In this document: piece after piece, positions 1-9,595 of the stretch
How the letters are laid out: each line of letters starts with the position of its first letter
How positions within the stretch are numbered: position 1 is the stretch's first letter
From: Thermosynechococcaceae cyanobacterium YX3bin19
Lineage (GTDB): Bacteria; Cyanobacteriota; Cyanobacteriia; Thermosynechococcales; Thermosynechococcaceae
Reading direction: 5' to 3'
Assembly: GCA_030447595.1 (NCBI GenBank)
Contig: JAUJON010000020.1
Location: 1 to 63,363, forward strand
Length of the DNA: 63,363 bases
The notes under the pieces: model-generated
What the model saw: only the letters and a program-made list of their open reading frames with translations
The model's database searches: none
Told to the model about the DNA's origin: nothing
Program-made: the position numbers and the translations under genes

Positions 1-1049
1 AGCAGGTTTTGAGGCAGCCTATCTAGGTTAGGCCCCGTTAACAAGGGTGAACCGCCACCGCTGAGGCGAGACAGCTGGCTAGCAATTTGGGGTTGCCACC
101 AGACGTCAATCCACTGGTTAACGGCGGCTTGAGTGGAAATGTTACCCGGTGAAGCAGGACGGACCCACAGATCGGCCCAAAGTGCCGTTCCAGACTGGGG
201 AACAACTGCAGCAATTTGATTGTTGCGCCGCAGGACCGGAATGACATCGGTAAACCAGCCAACCGCAAGCCAGGTATCTCCCAAGATTAAGGGCTGGAGA
301 TAGGCATCTGAACTGTAAAGCTTTACTTGCTGGTGCAGGTCGCGTAACTCAACTTCCAGGCGAGAAACTGCACTAATATTCTCGGTATTATAGGACTTGC
401 CAAATTTTTTCAAGGTTAGGCCAATTACCTCCCGAGGCTGATCGAGAACGCTGATTCTCCGAGTTAACTCCGGCCGCCACAGATCACCCCAATCAGAAGG
501 GGTCCAGCCTAGGCGCTCAAACTTATCTTTGCGATAGGCAATCACCGTTGTTCCCCAGCGATAGGGAGCACCCCAAATTTGTCCCTGAGGGGCGAGATTG
601 CCCTGGTGATCACGGGTCACTAACGCCTTCCAGCGGTCAGGTAAGCTGTCCCAATGGGTCAACTCCGAGGGCTGCAGAGGCCGGATCAGGTCTTGCTGAA
701 TTGCCTCTGCTAGCCAGTAGTTCCCCAAGGTAAATAGTTCCTGGTGACTGGACTGCCTATCCTGCTGCTTTGACTGCAAAAAATCAGGAAGAAAGTTACT
801 GTCAGTCGCCTTTGGCTCATTCTTCAAGTCTTGCAAACGAGTGAACAAATCAGCCAACTGAGATTCTGGATTGAGCTCTAGCTCAAAGGATTGTCCCAGC
901 ACCCGGCGAACCTGACGAATCAGCTGAGCTGGAATTGAGTTCTTTAGTAAATGTATCCTCAGCGTTTCTTGAGGCTTGCCACTGCATCCAGCCAGTATTT
1001 GACTTAGAGCTAGGGTACTGGCACCTGTCAAAAAAGAGCGACGGTCCAT
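1..1049 (-). CDS. ABC transporter substrate-binding lipoprotein (Tat-type), 3' end off window
   Basis: The reading frame starts at 1049 (ATG) and stays open to the left edge, so about 349 residues are visible and the C-terminus is missing. The N-terminus reads MDRRSFLTGAS and then LAGC, a twin-arginine motif followed by a lipobox, so the product is probably a folded lipoprotein exported by Tat. The body has the look of a polyamine or iron type periplasmic binding protein (WGAPYRWGTTVIAYR; GDTWLAVGWFTDV). The ligand cannot be told from sequence alone. It would deliver a solute to an inner-membrane ABC importer lying beyond the edge. Confidence 0.75.
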   Translation of the reverse strand, partial: MDRRSFLTGASTLALSQILAGCSGKPQETLRIHLLKNSIPAQLIRQVRRVLGQSFELELNPESQLADLFTRLQDLKNEPKATDSNFLPDFLQSKQQDRQSSHQELFTLGNYWLAEAIQQDLIRPLQPSELTHWDSLPDRWKALVTRDHQGNLAPQGQIWGAPYRWGTTVIAYRKDKFERLGWTPSDWGDLWRPELTRRISVLDQPREVIGLTLKKFGKSYNTENISAVSRLEVELRDLHQQVKLYSSDAYLQPLILGDTWLAVGWFTDVIPVLRRNNQIAAVVPQSGTALWADLWVRPASPGNISTQAAVNQWIDVWWQPQIASQLSRLSGGGSPLLTGPNLDRLPQNL

Positions 1050-1148
1050 ATTTAGCGGGTTGAATCTTAATTAAGTGTTAAGCCTAGCGAGAGTGAGCTC
1101 TTGCTCATCGCGATTCTTTAGCATAGAAGCAAATGACAAGGGGGCCAG

Positions 1149-1514
1149 ATGGATTCACTGCAAGAGCAAGTCACCGCCTTAGCTGGCAGAATCGACGTAC
1201 TCTATCAAGCGATTGAACGGCTGAATGCCAAACTTGCTGAAGCTTTATCTGATCCTAACTTAGCTGTAACTACCAGCAACCACGCCCGCTCTCGAGTAAA
1301 GAACAGTTATCAAAGGGGTAGGGGTTCAAACAGCATCTCTCACAAGCATGTGCTAGCAGACGAGGATCCCCTAAATGTTCCCCTTCGAGATAAAAAGCTT
1401 TTAGCTCCAGAAGCTCAAATTCAAATATTAACTGCCCAGCTAACGGCAGCATACAACCGGATTGCTGCTCTAGAGGAGCAATTAATGGCCCAACGTTCTA
1501 CTGGTTTGTCTTAA
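1149..1514 (+). CDS. Hypothetical small coiled-coil protein
   Basis: This 121-residue ORF has no family I recognise. Its N-terminal 35 residues (from MDSLQEQVTALAG) and its C-terminal 30 residues (QIQILTAQLTAAYNRIAALE) both have heptad-like leucine and alanine spacing, suggesting two coiled-coil segments joined by a charged, low-complexity linker. There is no signal peptide or membrane segment. It sits alone between the divergently read lipoprotein gene and tRNA-Asp, with a weak purine-rich stretch (AAGGGGG) about 8 bases before the ATG. Confidence 0.6.
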   Translation: MDSLQEQVTALAGRIDVLYQAIERLNAKLAEALSDPNLAVTTSNHARSRVKNSYQRGRGSNSISHKHVLADEDPLNVPLRDKKLLAPEAQIQILTAQLTAAYNRIAALEEQLMAQRSTGLS

Positions 1515-1579
1515 ATCACAGAACCAAAAGTTTGACAAATTTCTCACCGATCTGCAAACATAGAGATCGCCTCAAATAG

Positions 1580-1653
1580 GGGACTGTAGTTCAATTGGTT
1601 AGAGCACCGCCCTGTCACGGCGGAAGTTGCGGGTTCGAGCCCCGTCAGTCCCG
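1580..1653 (+). tRNA. tRNA-Asp (GTC)
   Basis: A 74-base cloverleaf is visible. The acceptor arm GGGACTG pairs with CAGTCCC, the anticodon arm CCGCC/GGCGG closes a loop CTGTCAC with anticodon GTC, and the T arm contains GGTTCGAGCC. The discriminator base is G1653. No CCA is encoded. The HAD gene follows on the same strand. Confidence 0.95.
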
Positions 1654-1783
1654 TAGGTATGCTTTGAGTTTTGCAGCACAGTTTTTTGGCTGTAGTAACC
1701 CGGTACTAGTAGCTAGCCAGAAAGGGGCAGCTCATCGGGGGGATTTGTGGAATGTAAGCCTGGCCTTCGCCTTACCTAAAACT

Positions 1784-2422
1784 GTGGAAGTAATTATTTT
1801 TGATTTCGATGGCACGATCGCCGATACATTCGATGCGGTAGTTGAAATTACAAATAGCTTAGCTGAGAAGTTTGGCTATAAACCCGTTGGCTTAGACGAG
1901 ATCAAACGCTTAAAGAATTTGAGCTCTAGAGAAATTGTTAAGCAGTCAAAGATTCCGACTTTCAAACTTCCTTTTCTGGTCAGACAGATTAGAGCTGAAC
2001 TAGAGGACAAAGTCCACAGATTAACCCCATTCCTAGGAATTCAAGAAGCTCTTGTCATGCTGAAGTGTCAAGGCTATCAACTAGGCATTGTCACCTCTAA
2101 TTCAGAACAGAATGTAGTTATTTTTTTGAGAAACTACAATTTAAATGAATTGTTTGATTTTATTTATTCAGAAATAACCTTGTTTGGTAAGGCTAAAGTG
2201 ATTAGTCGTTGCTTAGCAGAAAAACGTATTGGTCCTGCCTCAGCAATCTACGTTGGAGATGAAACGAGAGATATTGAAGCCGCAAAAAGAATTCAGATCA
2301 AGGTCGTTGCTGTGACCTGGGGTTTCAACTCAAAAAAAGCTTTAGCTAAACAAAATCCAGATTTTCTCATTGACCAGCCTTTTGAGCTGATTGAGGCCTG
2401 CAAAAGTTTGAGGTTGACATGA
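1784..2422 (+). CDS. HAD-superfamily hydrolase, phosphoglycolate phosphatase-like
   Basis: About 212 residues. Motif I is [11 protein letters not shown] near the N-terminus (nucleophile Asp), motif II is the ITSNS-like GIVTSNSE, motif III a Lys in FGKAK, and motif IV is [13 protein letters not shown], the normal HAD-IA order. The frame stays open upstream through tRNA-Asp to 1595, which cannot be coding, so I place the start at GTG 1784. TTG 1748, preceded by GGGGGA, is an alternative. The product is a soluble phosphatase; the substrate is not certain. AT content and codon use are higher than in its neighbours. Confidence 0.8.
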   Translation: MEVIIFDFDGTIADTFDAVVEITNSLAEKFGYKPVGLDEIKRLKNLSSREIVKQSKIPTFKLPFLVRQIRAELEDKVHRLTPFLGIQEALVMLKCQGYQLGIVTSNSEQNVVIFLRNYNLNELFDFIYSEITLFGKAKVISRCLAEKRIGPASAIYVGDETRDIEAAKRIQIKVVAVTWGFNSKKALAKQNPDFLIDQPFELIEACKSLRLT

Positions 2423-2937
2423 AATAGCTTCGATACTCTACGGCAGCGAATAGACCCACCTCAAGTCTAGTTTTGTTAAGCAACGCTTAATTTCCTACCT
2501 TATCTGACCTTTTCCCACTGCCGCACTTGAGCTGACGACCTACCTTAAGGACATAGGCTAATTTATTGTCCGCGTTAGCCCGATCCACTGCTTGATTAGA
2601 ACCAGTCATTACTAATAATATGAACCTAACCAATGATATGAACCTATCAGAATCTGCTGAACTTTCACAAACGGCTGCTGATCGGAGCGAAGCAACTACA
2701 AAAAGCACTTCTATCCAAAATTTCAGAATGTCTTGGAATATACGATTTGCCGTGTGCCTCAGCCTGAATGCCGGGAATCCTAACCGCTACTGCTTGCTAA
2801 TTGGACAAAACCTGTCTCACATGGGTTGAGCCCTTAAAGGGCACCCTACTGAGGCGTCGTGTTACCTGTGGCTGCACTTCTGCGCGCCTATTGCTGGAGG
2901 CTACTTGAGCTCTCTCTTGAATCAACTTTCGAAGCTG
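2423..2937. other. Intergenic region, no supported gene
   Basis: Two short overlapping frames on opposite strands (2487-2708 minus, 2620-2829 plus) have no recognisable domain or good start signal. They look like chance openings. I see no terminator or repeat here. Confidence 0.5.
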
Positions 2938-3414
2938 TTAACCACCATACTCCCAGGAGTATCTTTCAGCAGTAGTGGCTCACCGTCACGATGAATCCCC
3001 GAAGCAACAACTTTGCCCATAAACACCGAGTGGTCTCCTTGTTCAAGACTGCCGGTAACTTCACACTCTACATAACCTAGGGAACTGGAAATAATTGGGC
3101 AGCCCGTCTCGCCTAAGTAAAATTCAACATCGCCAAATTTATTGCCTGTACGACGTTGAGGTTGAAAAAATTTTTCTGCCAAATCTTTCTGCTCGGCCTC
3201 TAGGAAGCTGATTGCAAACACCTGACTCGACTTAATCATGGCGTGGGACTTGGTGTCCTGTTTCGAAGCAATAACAATGAGAGGTGGCTTAAAGGAGGCC
3301 TGTGTGACCCAGCTAAAGTGAAACCATTCACTTCTTCGCCATCTTTACCCCGCAGATATTCAGCGGATGGGGAATTTTGCGAAGCATTGTCCGCTTAGCT
3401 TTTTCGTCTAGCAA
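2938..3414 (-). CDS. Flavin reductase family protein (DIM6/NTAB type), frameshifted
   Basis: Joining three frames gives a protein of about 160 residues that begins LLDEKAKRTMLRKIPHPLN (TTG start at 3414), runs through NGFT/SWVTQASFKPPLIVI and SHAMIKSSQVFAISFLEAEQ, and ends near GYVECEVTGSLEQGDH and a terminal YGG. This is the FMN-binding split-barrel of flavin reductases and of the reductase tail of flavodiiron proteins. Three one-base losses are needed to restore it, near 3343, 3316 and 2952, two in G runs and one in a T run, so errors are more likely than decay. It probably binds FMN and reduces it with NAD(P)H. Confidence 0.75.
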
Positions 3415-3565
3415 GGTATGCCCTCATCAATGAACGCGATCGCCTTAACAAGCTATCATTCTCTAGAGTTTCCTGTCACTCACTTATAGGTTATGAGTTG
3501 ACCAAACGTGGCACACCTTGAATGATCGAATTGTGTCTATCTACTGCTTGAATCTCCGCGAGCTG

Positions 3566-4321
3566 ATGGGTATTGCTAGTGCCGACAATGAATGGGGTTC
3601 TCCACCGGAGCCTTTAGTCTTAGCCAGGAATGAGGTTCACGTGTGGCGGGCCTCCCTTGATTTTGCTGGGCTCAAGCTCAAATGCCTACAGCGGTTACTT
3701 TCAGTCGATGAGCAGCAAAGGGCTAAGCGGTTTGTAGGGCCTAAAGACCGGGATGCCTTTATTGCTGCCCGGGGGCTATTGCGGCTAATTCTCAGCCGTT
3801 ACCTGGTACAAGAACCTGAAGCCTTGTGCTTCCACTACGGTTTGCACGGTAAACCAGCTCTCGTACCTGAGTTGAACCCAGACAGGCTCTGCTTTAACCT
3901 CTCTCACTCAGCCGGGTTGGCCCTTTACGCTGTGGTAATCAATCAGGAGGTAGGGGTTGATCTAGAACGAGTGCACCCAGACGTGCCCTATGAGGCGATC
4001 GCCCGGCGGTTTTTCTCAGCTCAAGAGAGCGCTACCCTATTAGCGCTACCCGCCCATGAGCGGTGTCAGGCCTTTTTTAACTGCTGGACTCGTAAAGAAG
4101 CTTACGTCAAAGCTCAGGGTCGCGGTATCGCTCTCCCTTTGAACCAGTTTGATGTATCTCTTGCCCCGAGAGAACCAACTGCCCTTCTCAGTATTGATGG
4201 CAATTCTCAGGCAGCCGCTCGCTGGACTTTACAGGCACTGGACCCTGACCCTGACTATGTAGCAGCCTTGGTAATCCTAGGGCAGGATTGGCAGATCAAG
4301 TGCTGGCAATGGCAAGGGTAA
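3566..4321 (+). CDS. 4'-phosphopantetheinyl transferase (Sfp/HetI type)
   Basis: It transfers phosphopantetheine from CoA to a serine of acyl or peptidyl carrier proteins. The family marks are present in order: the NLSHS block, GVDLE (magnesium-binding Asp and Glu, about residues 130-134) and WTRKEAYVKAQGRG (about residues 174-187). Length is 251 residues from ATG 3566, usual for the Sfp class; the frame is open to a TTG at 3518 but there is no Shine-Dalgarno there. Cyanobacteria usually carry one such enzyme that serves fatty-acid, polyketide and peptide carriers. No carrier protein or synthase lies nearby. Confidence 0.88.
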   Translation: MGIASADNEWGSPPEPLVLARNEVHVWRASLDFAGLKLKCLQRLLSVDEQQRAKRFVGPKDRDAFIAARGLLRLILSRYLVQEPEALCFHYGLHGKPALVPELNPDRLCFNLSHSAGLALYAVVINQEVGVDLERVHPDVPYEAIARRFFSAQESATLLALPAHERCQAFFNCWTRKEAYVKAQGRGIALPLNQFDVSLAPREPTALLSIDGNSQAAARWTLQALDPDPDYVAALVILGQDWQIKCWQWQG

Positions 4322-4474
4322 ACGGGCTTTTCCAGGTGCCGCAAATCTCAACTTCCTACTAGGGAAGGATGTAACCGGGCATTCAAATTAGTTAGATTTA
4401 TACTAAATTAGCTTTCGATAAGTTTATTTACAGATCGCTAGTTTTGCTTATTCTTTTTTCAGCCTTGTATTGTT

Positions 4475-5110
4475 ATGAGCTATTTGTATAGAGCAATCAC
4501 AACTTTAGGGATGACTGCAGCATTAGGCAGTGGGTTCTTATTAGGTTTAGGTGAGGCTCATGCTTCGCCCGCTGACAAAGAGTCCTCAGCTCGAGTCGCC
4601 ACAATCAATGCAGAGGATAGTCAAGCATTTTCGCTGGCTGCTAAAAGTGCCGAAGACTACTATAACCGGGGACTTGCCTCTCATGATCACGGCAAGATTG
4701 AGGCAGCAATTCAGAGTTTTACCCAAGCCATTCGCCTCAACTCTAAATTTGCAGACGCTTATTACAGCCGTGGCTTGGCCTATGCTGATTTAGGAGATCA
4801 GAGCGCGGCGATCGCAGACTACACCGAAGCCCTGCGCCTAAATCCCCATTCAGTTTCTGCTTATTACAACCGAGGGCTGGCTTACCTGGCCCTATTGAAT
4901 TATCAGAACGCGATCGCTGACTACACCCAAGCTCTCCGCTTAAATCCTAATTTAATTTCTGCCTACTATAATCGGGGCTTAGCTCGCTTCGATGCGGGAG
5001 ACCGGCAGGGAGCTCGCCAAGATTATACCCAGGCGTTTCGCCTTAACCCTGGGCTGGCAGCCGCTTACTACGACCAGGGTGGTAATCGGCCTCAGACAGG
5101 GGGCGATTAA
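4475..5110 (+). CDS. Secreted TPR-repeat protein
   Basis: 211 residues with a signal peptide (hydrophobic MTAALGSGFLLGLG then AHA|S) followed by four tetratricopeptide repeats of 34 residues with the pattern AYYNRGLA...AIADYTQALRLNP. The repeats fill almost the whole mature protein, so it is a protein-protein interaction scaffold, probably in the periplasm or thylakoid lumen. Partner unknown. Two GCGATCGC-type octamers fall inside the repeats. It is a single-gene unit, with an AT-rich 150-base leader upstream. Confidence 0.85.
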   Translation: MSYLYRAITTLGMTAALGSGFLLGLGEAHASPADKESSARVATINAEDSQAFSLAAKSAEDYYNRGLASHDHGKIEAAIQSFTQAIRLNSKFADAYYSRGLAYADLGDQSAAIADYTEALRLNPHSVSAYYNRGLAYLALLNYQNAIADYTQALRLNPNLISAYYNRGLARFDAGDRQGARQDYTQAFRLNPGLAAAYYDQGGNRPQTGGD

Positions 5111-5147
5111 CCGATTAACAAAGATAAGAACCTCTATTTTTGAACGG

Positions 5148-5540
5148 CTAGGGAACCACTAAAACCGGGCAAGGTGCAAGGTTAATTACCCGGCTACTAA
5201 CGCTTTCAGCTGTATCTTCCTGCATTAGGCCAATTCCCCGGCAGCCCATGATAATCAGCTCAGCCTTAATTTCATCTGCAACATCGCAGATTGTGAAGGC
5301 GGGCTTGCCTTGCCGGCGCAAAACTTCTGCCGAAATGCCCCAGCCGCTAAAGGTTCCCTGAGCACTGTTCAGTAGTGCGTCGATTGCAGCCGTACCTTGA
5401 GGGTCAGCAGCTTCCTCTGATTCTTGGACGGACAGAATTGTTAAACGGCTATCAAAATGTTTAACCAGCTTAGCAACCGTTTCTGCTGCTTCCTGAGAAT
5501 CTCGGCTTTGGTCGATGGGAAATAAAATAGTCTTAAACAT
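5148..5540 (-). CDS. Universal stress protein, UspA family
   Basis: 130 residues from ATG 5540 (MFKTILFPIDQSRDSQEAAE). The beta-strand TILFPID opens the fold, and the nucleotide-binding end carries IIMGCRGIGL followed by SVSSRVINLAPCPVLVV, a variant of the G-2x-G-9x-G(S/T) ATP-binding signature. The frame extends upstream to 5615, but the extra 25 residues have no family match. GAGAAG lies a few bases before the chosen start. Cytoplasmic; likely stress response. It is convergent with the TPR gene and divergent from pgk. Confidence 0.85.
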   Translation of the reverse strand: MFKTILFPIDQSRDSQEAAETVAKLVKHFDSRLTILSVQESEEAADPQGTAAIDALLNSAQGTFSGWGISAEVLRRQGKPAFTICDVADEIKAELIIMGCRGIGLMQEDTAESVSSRVINLAPCPVLVVP

Positions 5541-5704
5541 TGCACTTCTCTTGTGGGACACGGACTCCGGTAAAATGTGGACGGTGTAGAGACTTAATAC
5601 CACCCGTCTAGACAAGGCTTGAACATCTAATTACTGTCTGGTTCCTTGGCTGGTCCTAGTTGGCCGTTTGTCATTACACAAAAAGCATTTAGGAGGTTGA
5701 TGCT

Positions 5705-6910
5705 GTGTCCAAAAAAACTTTAGCAGATTTATCGTCGTCAGACTTAGCAGGTAAACGGGTACTGGTTCGGGCAGACTTTAACGTTCCACTGAACGAACAG
5801 CGGCAGATTACAGACGACACCCGGATTCGGGCTGCCCTACCCACAATTCAAAATTTAATTTCCAAAGACGCCAAAGTAATTTTGTGCAGTCATCTAGGTA
5901 GACCCAAAGGAGGAGCTGACGATAAGCTCCGCCTCGACCCCGTTGCCCACCGCCTCTCAGAACTGCTGGGTCAAGAGGTGCTTAAGTGTGATGATTGCAT
6001 TGGCGACGCTGTTGCTAGCGTGGTTGAATCCCTGCAAAACGGTCAGGTTGCTTTGTTAGAAAACGTCCGGTTTCACGCAGAAGAAGAAAAAAACGACCCA
6101 GAATTTGCTAGACAACTCGCCTCCGTTGCTGATCTATACGTCAACGACGCCTTCGGTACTGCTCACCGAGCTCACGCTTCTACGGAAGGAGTCACCCATC
6201 ATCTTCGGCCCGCTGTAGCCGGATTTTTGATCGAGAAAGAACTTGAGTATTTACAAAATGCCATTGAGAATCCCCAGCCCCCACTAGCTGCAATCATTGG
6301 CGGGTCAAAAGTTTCCAGCAAAATTGGTGTCATTGAAACCCTCCTGGAAAAAGTCGATAAGCTGCTAATTGGTGGCGGCATGGTATTTACGTTCTTTAAA
6401 GCTCGAGGTCTGGATATTGGCAAATCGCTGGTCGAAGAGGACAAGCTGGACCTGGCTAAGTCACTAGAAGCCAAGGCAAAGGAGCAAGGCGTTACCCTGC
6501 TGCTGCCCACCGATGTAGTAGTGGCCGACAACTTTGCTGAGGATGCGAACAGCAAAACTGTCAGTATTGAGGAGATTCCTGATGGCTGGATGGGGCTAGA
6601 TATTGGGCCTGATTCGGTTCAAACATTCAAAGCAGCCCTGGCAGACTGCAAATCGGTGATCTGGAATGGCCCGATGGGAGTTTTTGAGTTTGATAAATTT
6701 GCTGTAGGTACTGAGGCGATCGCGAGAACTCTAGCAGAACTGACTCAACAAGGTACCACCACTATCATTGGTGGTGGCGATTCCGTCGCGGCAGTTGAAA
6801 AAGTTGGTGTTGCTGATCAGATGAGCCATATCTCGACTGGCGGTGGCGCCAGCCTAGAGCTACTGGAAGGCAAAGTTTTACCCGGAATTGCTGCCCTAGA
6901 TGATGCTTAG
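5705..6910 (+). CDS. pgk: Phosphoglycerate kinase
   Basis: 401 residues, full length and uninterrupted. It interconverts 1,3-bisphosphoglycerate plus ADP with 3-phosphoglycerate plus ATP in glycolysis and the Calvin cycle. Visible marks: [12 protein letters not shown] near residue 20, CSHLGRPKG near 62, [13 protein letters not shown] near 150, the [11 protein letters not shown] hinge near 200, and the C-terminal nucleotide site [11 protein letters not shown]. The start is GTG 5705, supported by a perfect AGGAGG at 5691-5696 (8 bases spacing). A hairpin CTCCTGG/CCAGGAG follows at about 6952, without a T run. Confidence 0.97.
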   Translation: MSKKTLADLSSSDLAGKRVLVRADFNVPLNEQRQITDDTRIRAALPTIQNLISKDAKVILCSHLGRPKGGADDKLRLDPVAHRLSELLGQEVLKCDDCIGDAVASVVESLQNGQVALLENVRFHAEEEKNDPEFARQLASVADLYVNDAFGTAHRAHASTEGVTHHLRPAVAGFLIEKELEYLQNAIENPQPPLAAIIGGSKVSSKIGVIETLLEKVDKLLIGGGMVFTFFKARGLDIGKSLVEEDKLDLAKSLEAKAKEQGVTLLLPTDVVVADNFAEDANSKTVSIEEIPDGWMGLDIGPDSVQTFKAALADCKSVIWNGPMGVFEFDKFAVGTEAIARTLAELTQQGTTTIIGGGDSVAAVEKVGVADQMSHISTGGGASLELLEGKVLPGIAALDDA

Positions 6911-6934
6911 CACTTGAACTCATTGCTGGATCTT

Positions 6935-7252
6935 TCAGTGAGATAAGAAGTCTCCTGGTTGTAGAGCAGCCAGGAGTGCGCCTATTTTCATTCGGGGAAT
7001 ATAAGGCCATCCTCCTTCGGCTTCGATATCTTTTAGCAAACTATAGAGTTCCTGACGGTTGGTCGGTAAGGTGTCCTGGAACAAGCCCTCGCGAATGACT
7101 TGATGTAGCTCCTCTAATACCCGCAGTAAGCTTAGCAGTGCCAACGTATCGCCCTGGCAGTTCTGAGTAGCAGACTGGACGGTTGCAGTAATTTCTTGTA
7201 AACAGCACCGTAATGCTTTTTCATCTGCAAGCTTGTTTCTGTTGCCGTTCAT
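6935..7252 (-). CDS. Conserved hypothetical protein, 105 aa
   Basis: No domain that I can name. The protein is helical and leucine-rich (LALLSLLRVLEELHQVIREG) with a C-terminal GGWPYIPRMKIGALLAAL. It looks like one of the small soluble proteins of unknown function found in cyanobacteria. It is convergent with pgk, 24 bases apart. No signal peptide or membrane segment. Confidence 0.65.
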   Translation of the reverse strand: MNGNRNKLADEKALRCCLQEITATVQSATQNCQGDTLALLSLLRVLEELHQVIREGLFQDTLPTNRQELYSLLKDIEAEGGWPYIPRMKIGALLAALQPGDFLSH

Positions 7253-7664
7253 GTTGCTCTACCCCAACTTAGCCAACCTCAGCTTATCCTGATACTTCAG
7301 TTTCAGAATGCAGCAATAGCTTCGGGCAGCAAGTGCAATATTAATCCAGTTTTTAATTTGCCCTTTTTAGGCGAAGCTATGGTAACAACGCCGTGTAAAA
7401 TGCTCTATAGAGACTCTAGCTGAACGATTCCAGAGCTTATGATTACTTAATCTAGCAATTGTTCAATAGAGCTTCCCAGTGATCGCGTTTATACTAGTCT
7501 GCTGCAAATCATAGCTTATGCCCTCTGCAAGCCTTCCTGGACCACCATGGCTCTATGAAATCCAGGCTAGCTGCTAAAAGTAGTAAGCTTCTCAAAGAGT
7601 TTCTAGAACTCATTTTTAAAACTCAGATTAGTAGGGATTTGTATAGTTGGTATTGAGGTTGACT
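7253..7664. other. Intergenic region between divergent genes, psbO leader
   Basis: This 412-base AT-rich stretch contains no frame with a recognisable domain. It must hold the psbO promoter and leader and the promoter of the minus-strand 105-residue protein. I cannot point to -35/-10 boxes with confidence. Confidence 0.4.
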
Positions 7665-8483
7665 ATGAGATATCGCGCTTTCATCGTTGCCTTCCTGGCT
7701 CTGTGCTTAGGCATACTAAATGTACCTGGCAAAGCCTTAGCTGCGAATAGCAATTCACTCACCTATAAGCAAATTATGGGAACTGGGCTCGCTAACACCT
7801 GCCCAAAACTAGGAGAAACCACTCGGGGTTCAATCCCTATTGATTTTGATAAATCCTACACTTTAACTGATTTGTGCCTCCAACCCATTACCTTTCTTGT
7901 CAAGGAGCCGGTTAGCCGGCGGAAAGAGGCAGAATTTGTGCCAACTAAACTGATGACTCGTGCCACTTCAACCCTTGATGCCATCCAAGGGCAGCTGAAG
8001 CCAGACTCGGATGGTAGTCTAACATTCGTTGAAGAAGATGGTATTGACTTTCAGCCGATCACAGTTCAACTGCCTGGCGGCGAACGAGTCCCTTTCCTCT
8101 TTACTGTTAAGAACCTGGTAGCTAAGTCTCAGCCAGGCTTGACCAGCATTAACACCTCTACTGACTTTGAAGGTAAGTTCAACGTTTCCTTCCTACCGGA
8201 CTTCTAACTTTCTTGACCCTAAAGGTCGTGGCTTATCGACTGGCTATGATACCGCGGTAGCACTGCCAGTTCGTCCAGAAGAAGAGCTGACTCGCGCTAA
8301 CGTTAAGAGCTCTGAGGCCGGTGAGGGCACATTTCCCTCCAGGTCGCCAAGGTTGACAGCGGCACAGGTGAAATTGCTGGCACCTTTGAGAGCGAGCAAC
8401 CTTCAGATACTGAATTTGGTGTTCATGAGGCAAAAGATGTCAGAGTTAAAGGTATCTTTTACGCTCGGGTTGAACCTGCATAA
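7665..8483 (+). CDS. psbO: Photosystem II manganese-stabilising protein PsbO, frameshifted
   Basis: PsbO is the 33-kDa extrinsic subunit that shields the Mn4CaO5 cluster on the lumenal side of photosystem II. The precursor has a signal peptide ([16 protein letters not shown] ... GKALA|A), then [18 protein letters not shown] and [11 protein letters not shown] with the two conserved cysteines. After 8186 the frame must shift (one extra T in GTTTCC) to read [18 protein letters not shown], and again near 8333 (one missing T) to read [20 protein letters not shown] and the end [10 protein letters not shown]. Reconstructed length about 272 residues, normal for the family. ATG 7665 is preceded by GAGG. 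PsbO loss is very costly, so the two shifts are probably sequencing errors. Confidence 0.92.
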
Positions 8484-8566
8484 GCCGGTTAGATAAAGGT
8501 ACGTTCTAGGCCGCTAGGGATTCTAGGTATAAAAAAATATTTCGAATCCGCTCAAGCGATCACATT

Positions 8567-8594
8567 AAAGAGGTAACCACTTACCTCTTTTTTT
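8567..8594 (+). terminator. Rho-independent terminator of psbO
   Basis: A perfect 10-base stem AAAGAGGTAA / TTACCTCTTT with loop CCAC is followed by a run of T (8588-8594). It lies 84 bases after the psbO stop and before sigF, separating the two genes. Confidence 0.85.
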
Positions 8595-8743
8595 AACGCT
8601 TAAAATAGCTTCTAAAATCTACGGCTAGCTTACAAGTTCTTTTAATCAACTGGCAACTCTGCAAAGTTTCAGTGAAATTGCTGTTGTTTAACCGCGAGGG
8701 AGCTTTTAGGTTTAGGATGTGCATTCTTTACTTAAACCTAAAC

Positions 8744-9527
8744 ATGCCTACACCAGCAACTGAGGAGTTAAAAAGTGAGAGCTTGCAGCTGCTCCATGCG
8801 TACCAGCAATGCCCTAAAGGGGATCTGGGATGCTCGCTTCGCAACCGATTAGTACAGCTCAACCTGGGCTTAGTTAGGAAAGAAGCCCATCGCTGGCTTA
8901 CACTGCACAGAAAGTTACGATGACCTGATGCAGGTTGGGTGCTTGGGATTGATCCGGGCGATTGAACGCTTTGATATGGCTAAAGGGCATGCCTTTAGTT
9001 CTTTTGCTGTTCCCTACATTCGGGGAGAAATCCAGCATTACCTACGCGATAAAAGCCCAACAATGCGTATTCCCCGGCGCTGGTTAGTGCTGCAACGGCA
9101 GTCAATGTGGGTGCAGCGGCAGCTTCGAACTGAGCTGCACCGTCACCCTAACGATATCGAAATTGCCGGGGCGCTAGCTATCTCATTAGCCGAATGGCAG
9201 GAAGTCAAGCTAGCCTCTCAAAACCGCGCAATATTAAGTTTGGATGCACCAGTTCGAGACGAGATAGTGGAACGACCTGTTTAGGTGAACTAGTGCCTGA
9301 CGGTCATTATCGGAGTTTTCAGCTGGCACAAGAAGACCAAATTCGACTGAAGCAGGCCCTACTTCAAAGAAAAACGAACCTGTGAAATTTTAGAGTTTGT
9401 TTTTCTCAAAGACTTTACTCAAAAGGAGACGGCCGAACTGCTAGGGGTTAGTTCCGTTACAGTCTCTCGCCAGGTTAAAAAGGGTTTAGCTTCACTTCGG
9501 CAACTCATGGCAGAACCTGGATCGTAG
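8744..9527 (+). CDS. sigF: RNA polymerase sigma factor, group 3 SigF type, frameshifted
   Basis: The reconstructed protein of about 260 residues starts MPTPATEELKSESLQLLHAY. It carries region 2 (YDDLMQVGCLGLIRAIERFD, then FSSFAVPYIRGEIQHYLRDK), region 3 (RIPRRWLVLQRQ) and region 4 with the helix-turn-helix FTQKETAELLGVSSVTVSR. In cyanobacteria SigF is the sigma factor linked to pilus and motility genes and to surface functions. Three frame breaks are needed, near 8905, 9282 and 9370; the second is a lost T in GTTT and the third an extra A in an A run. The in-frame ATG at 8744 is preferred over the upstream start at 8672. Confidence 0.88.
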
Positions 9528-9595
9528 CTTCTACACCCAGATAAACTCTTGCGACTATCAGCCAAAATTTTGACTGAGGGCAGCCATTGTCAAAA

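Noticed and set aside
1595-1783. N-terminal extension of the HAD hydrolase frame
   Set aside because: It runs through tRNA-Asp and has no family match; the HAD domain starts at about 1787.
2487-2829. Two short overlapping frames on opposite strands
   Set aside because: No recognisable domain; chance openings in a gap.
6952-6976. Hairpin CTCCTGG/CCAGGAG as pgk terminator
   Set aside because: No T run, and it lies within the coding end of the opposite-strand protein.
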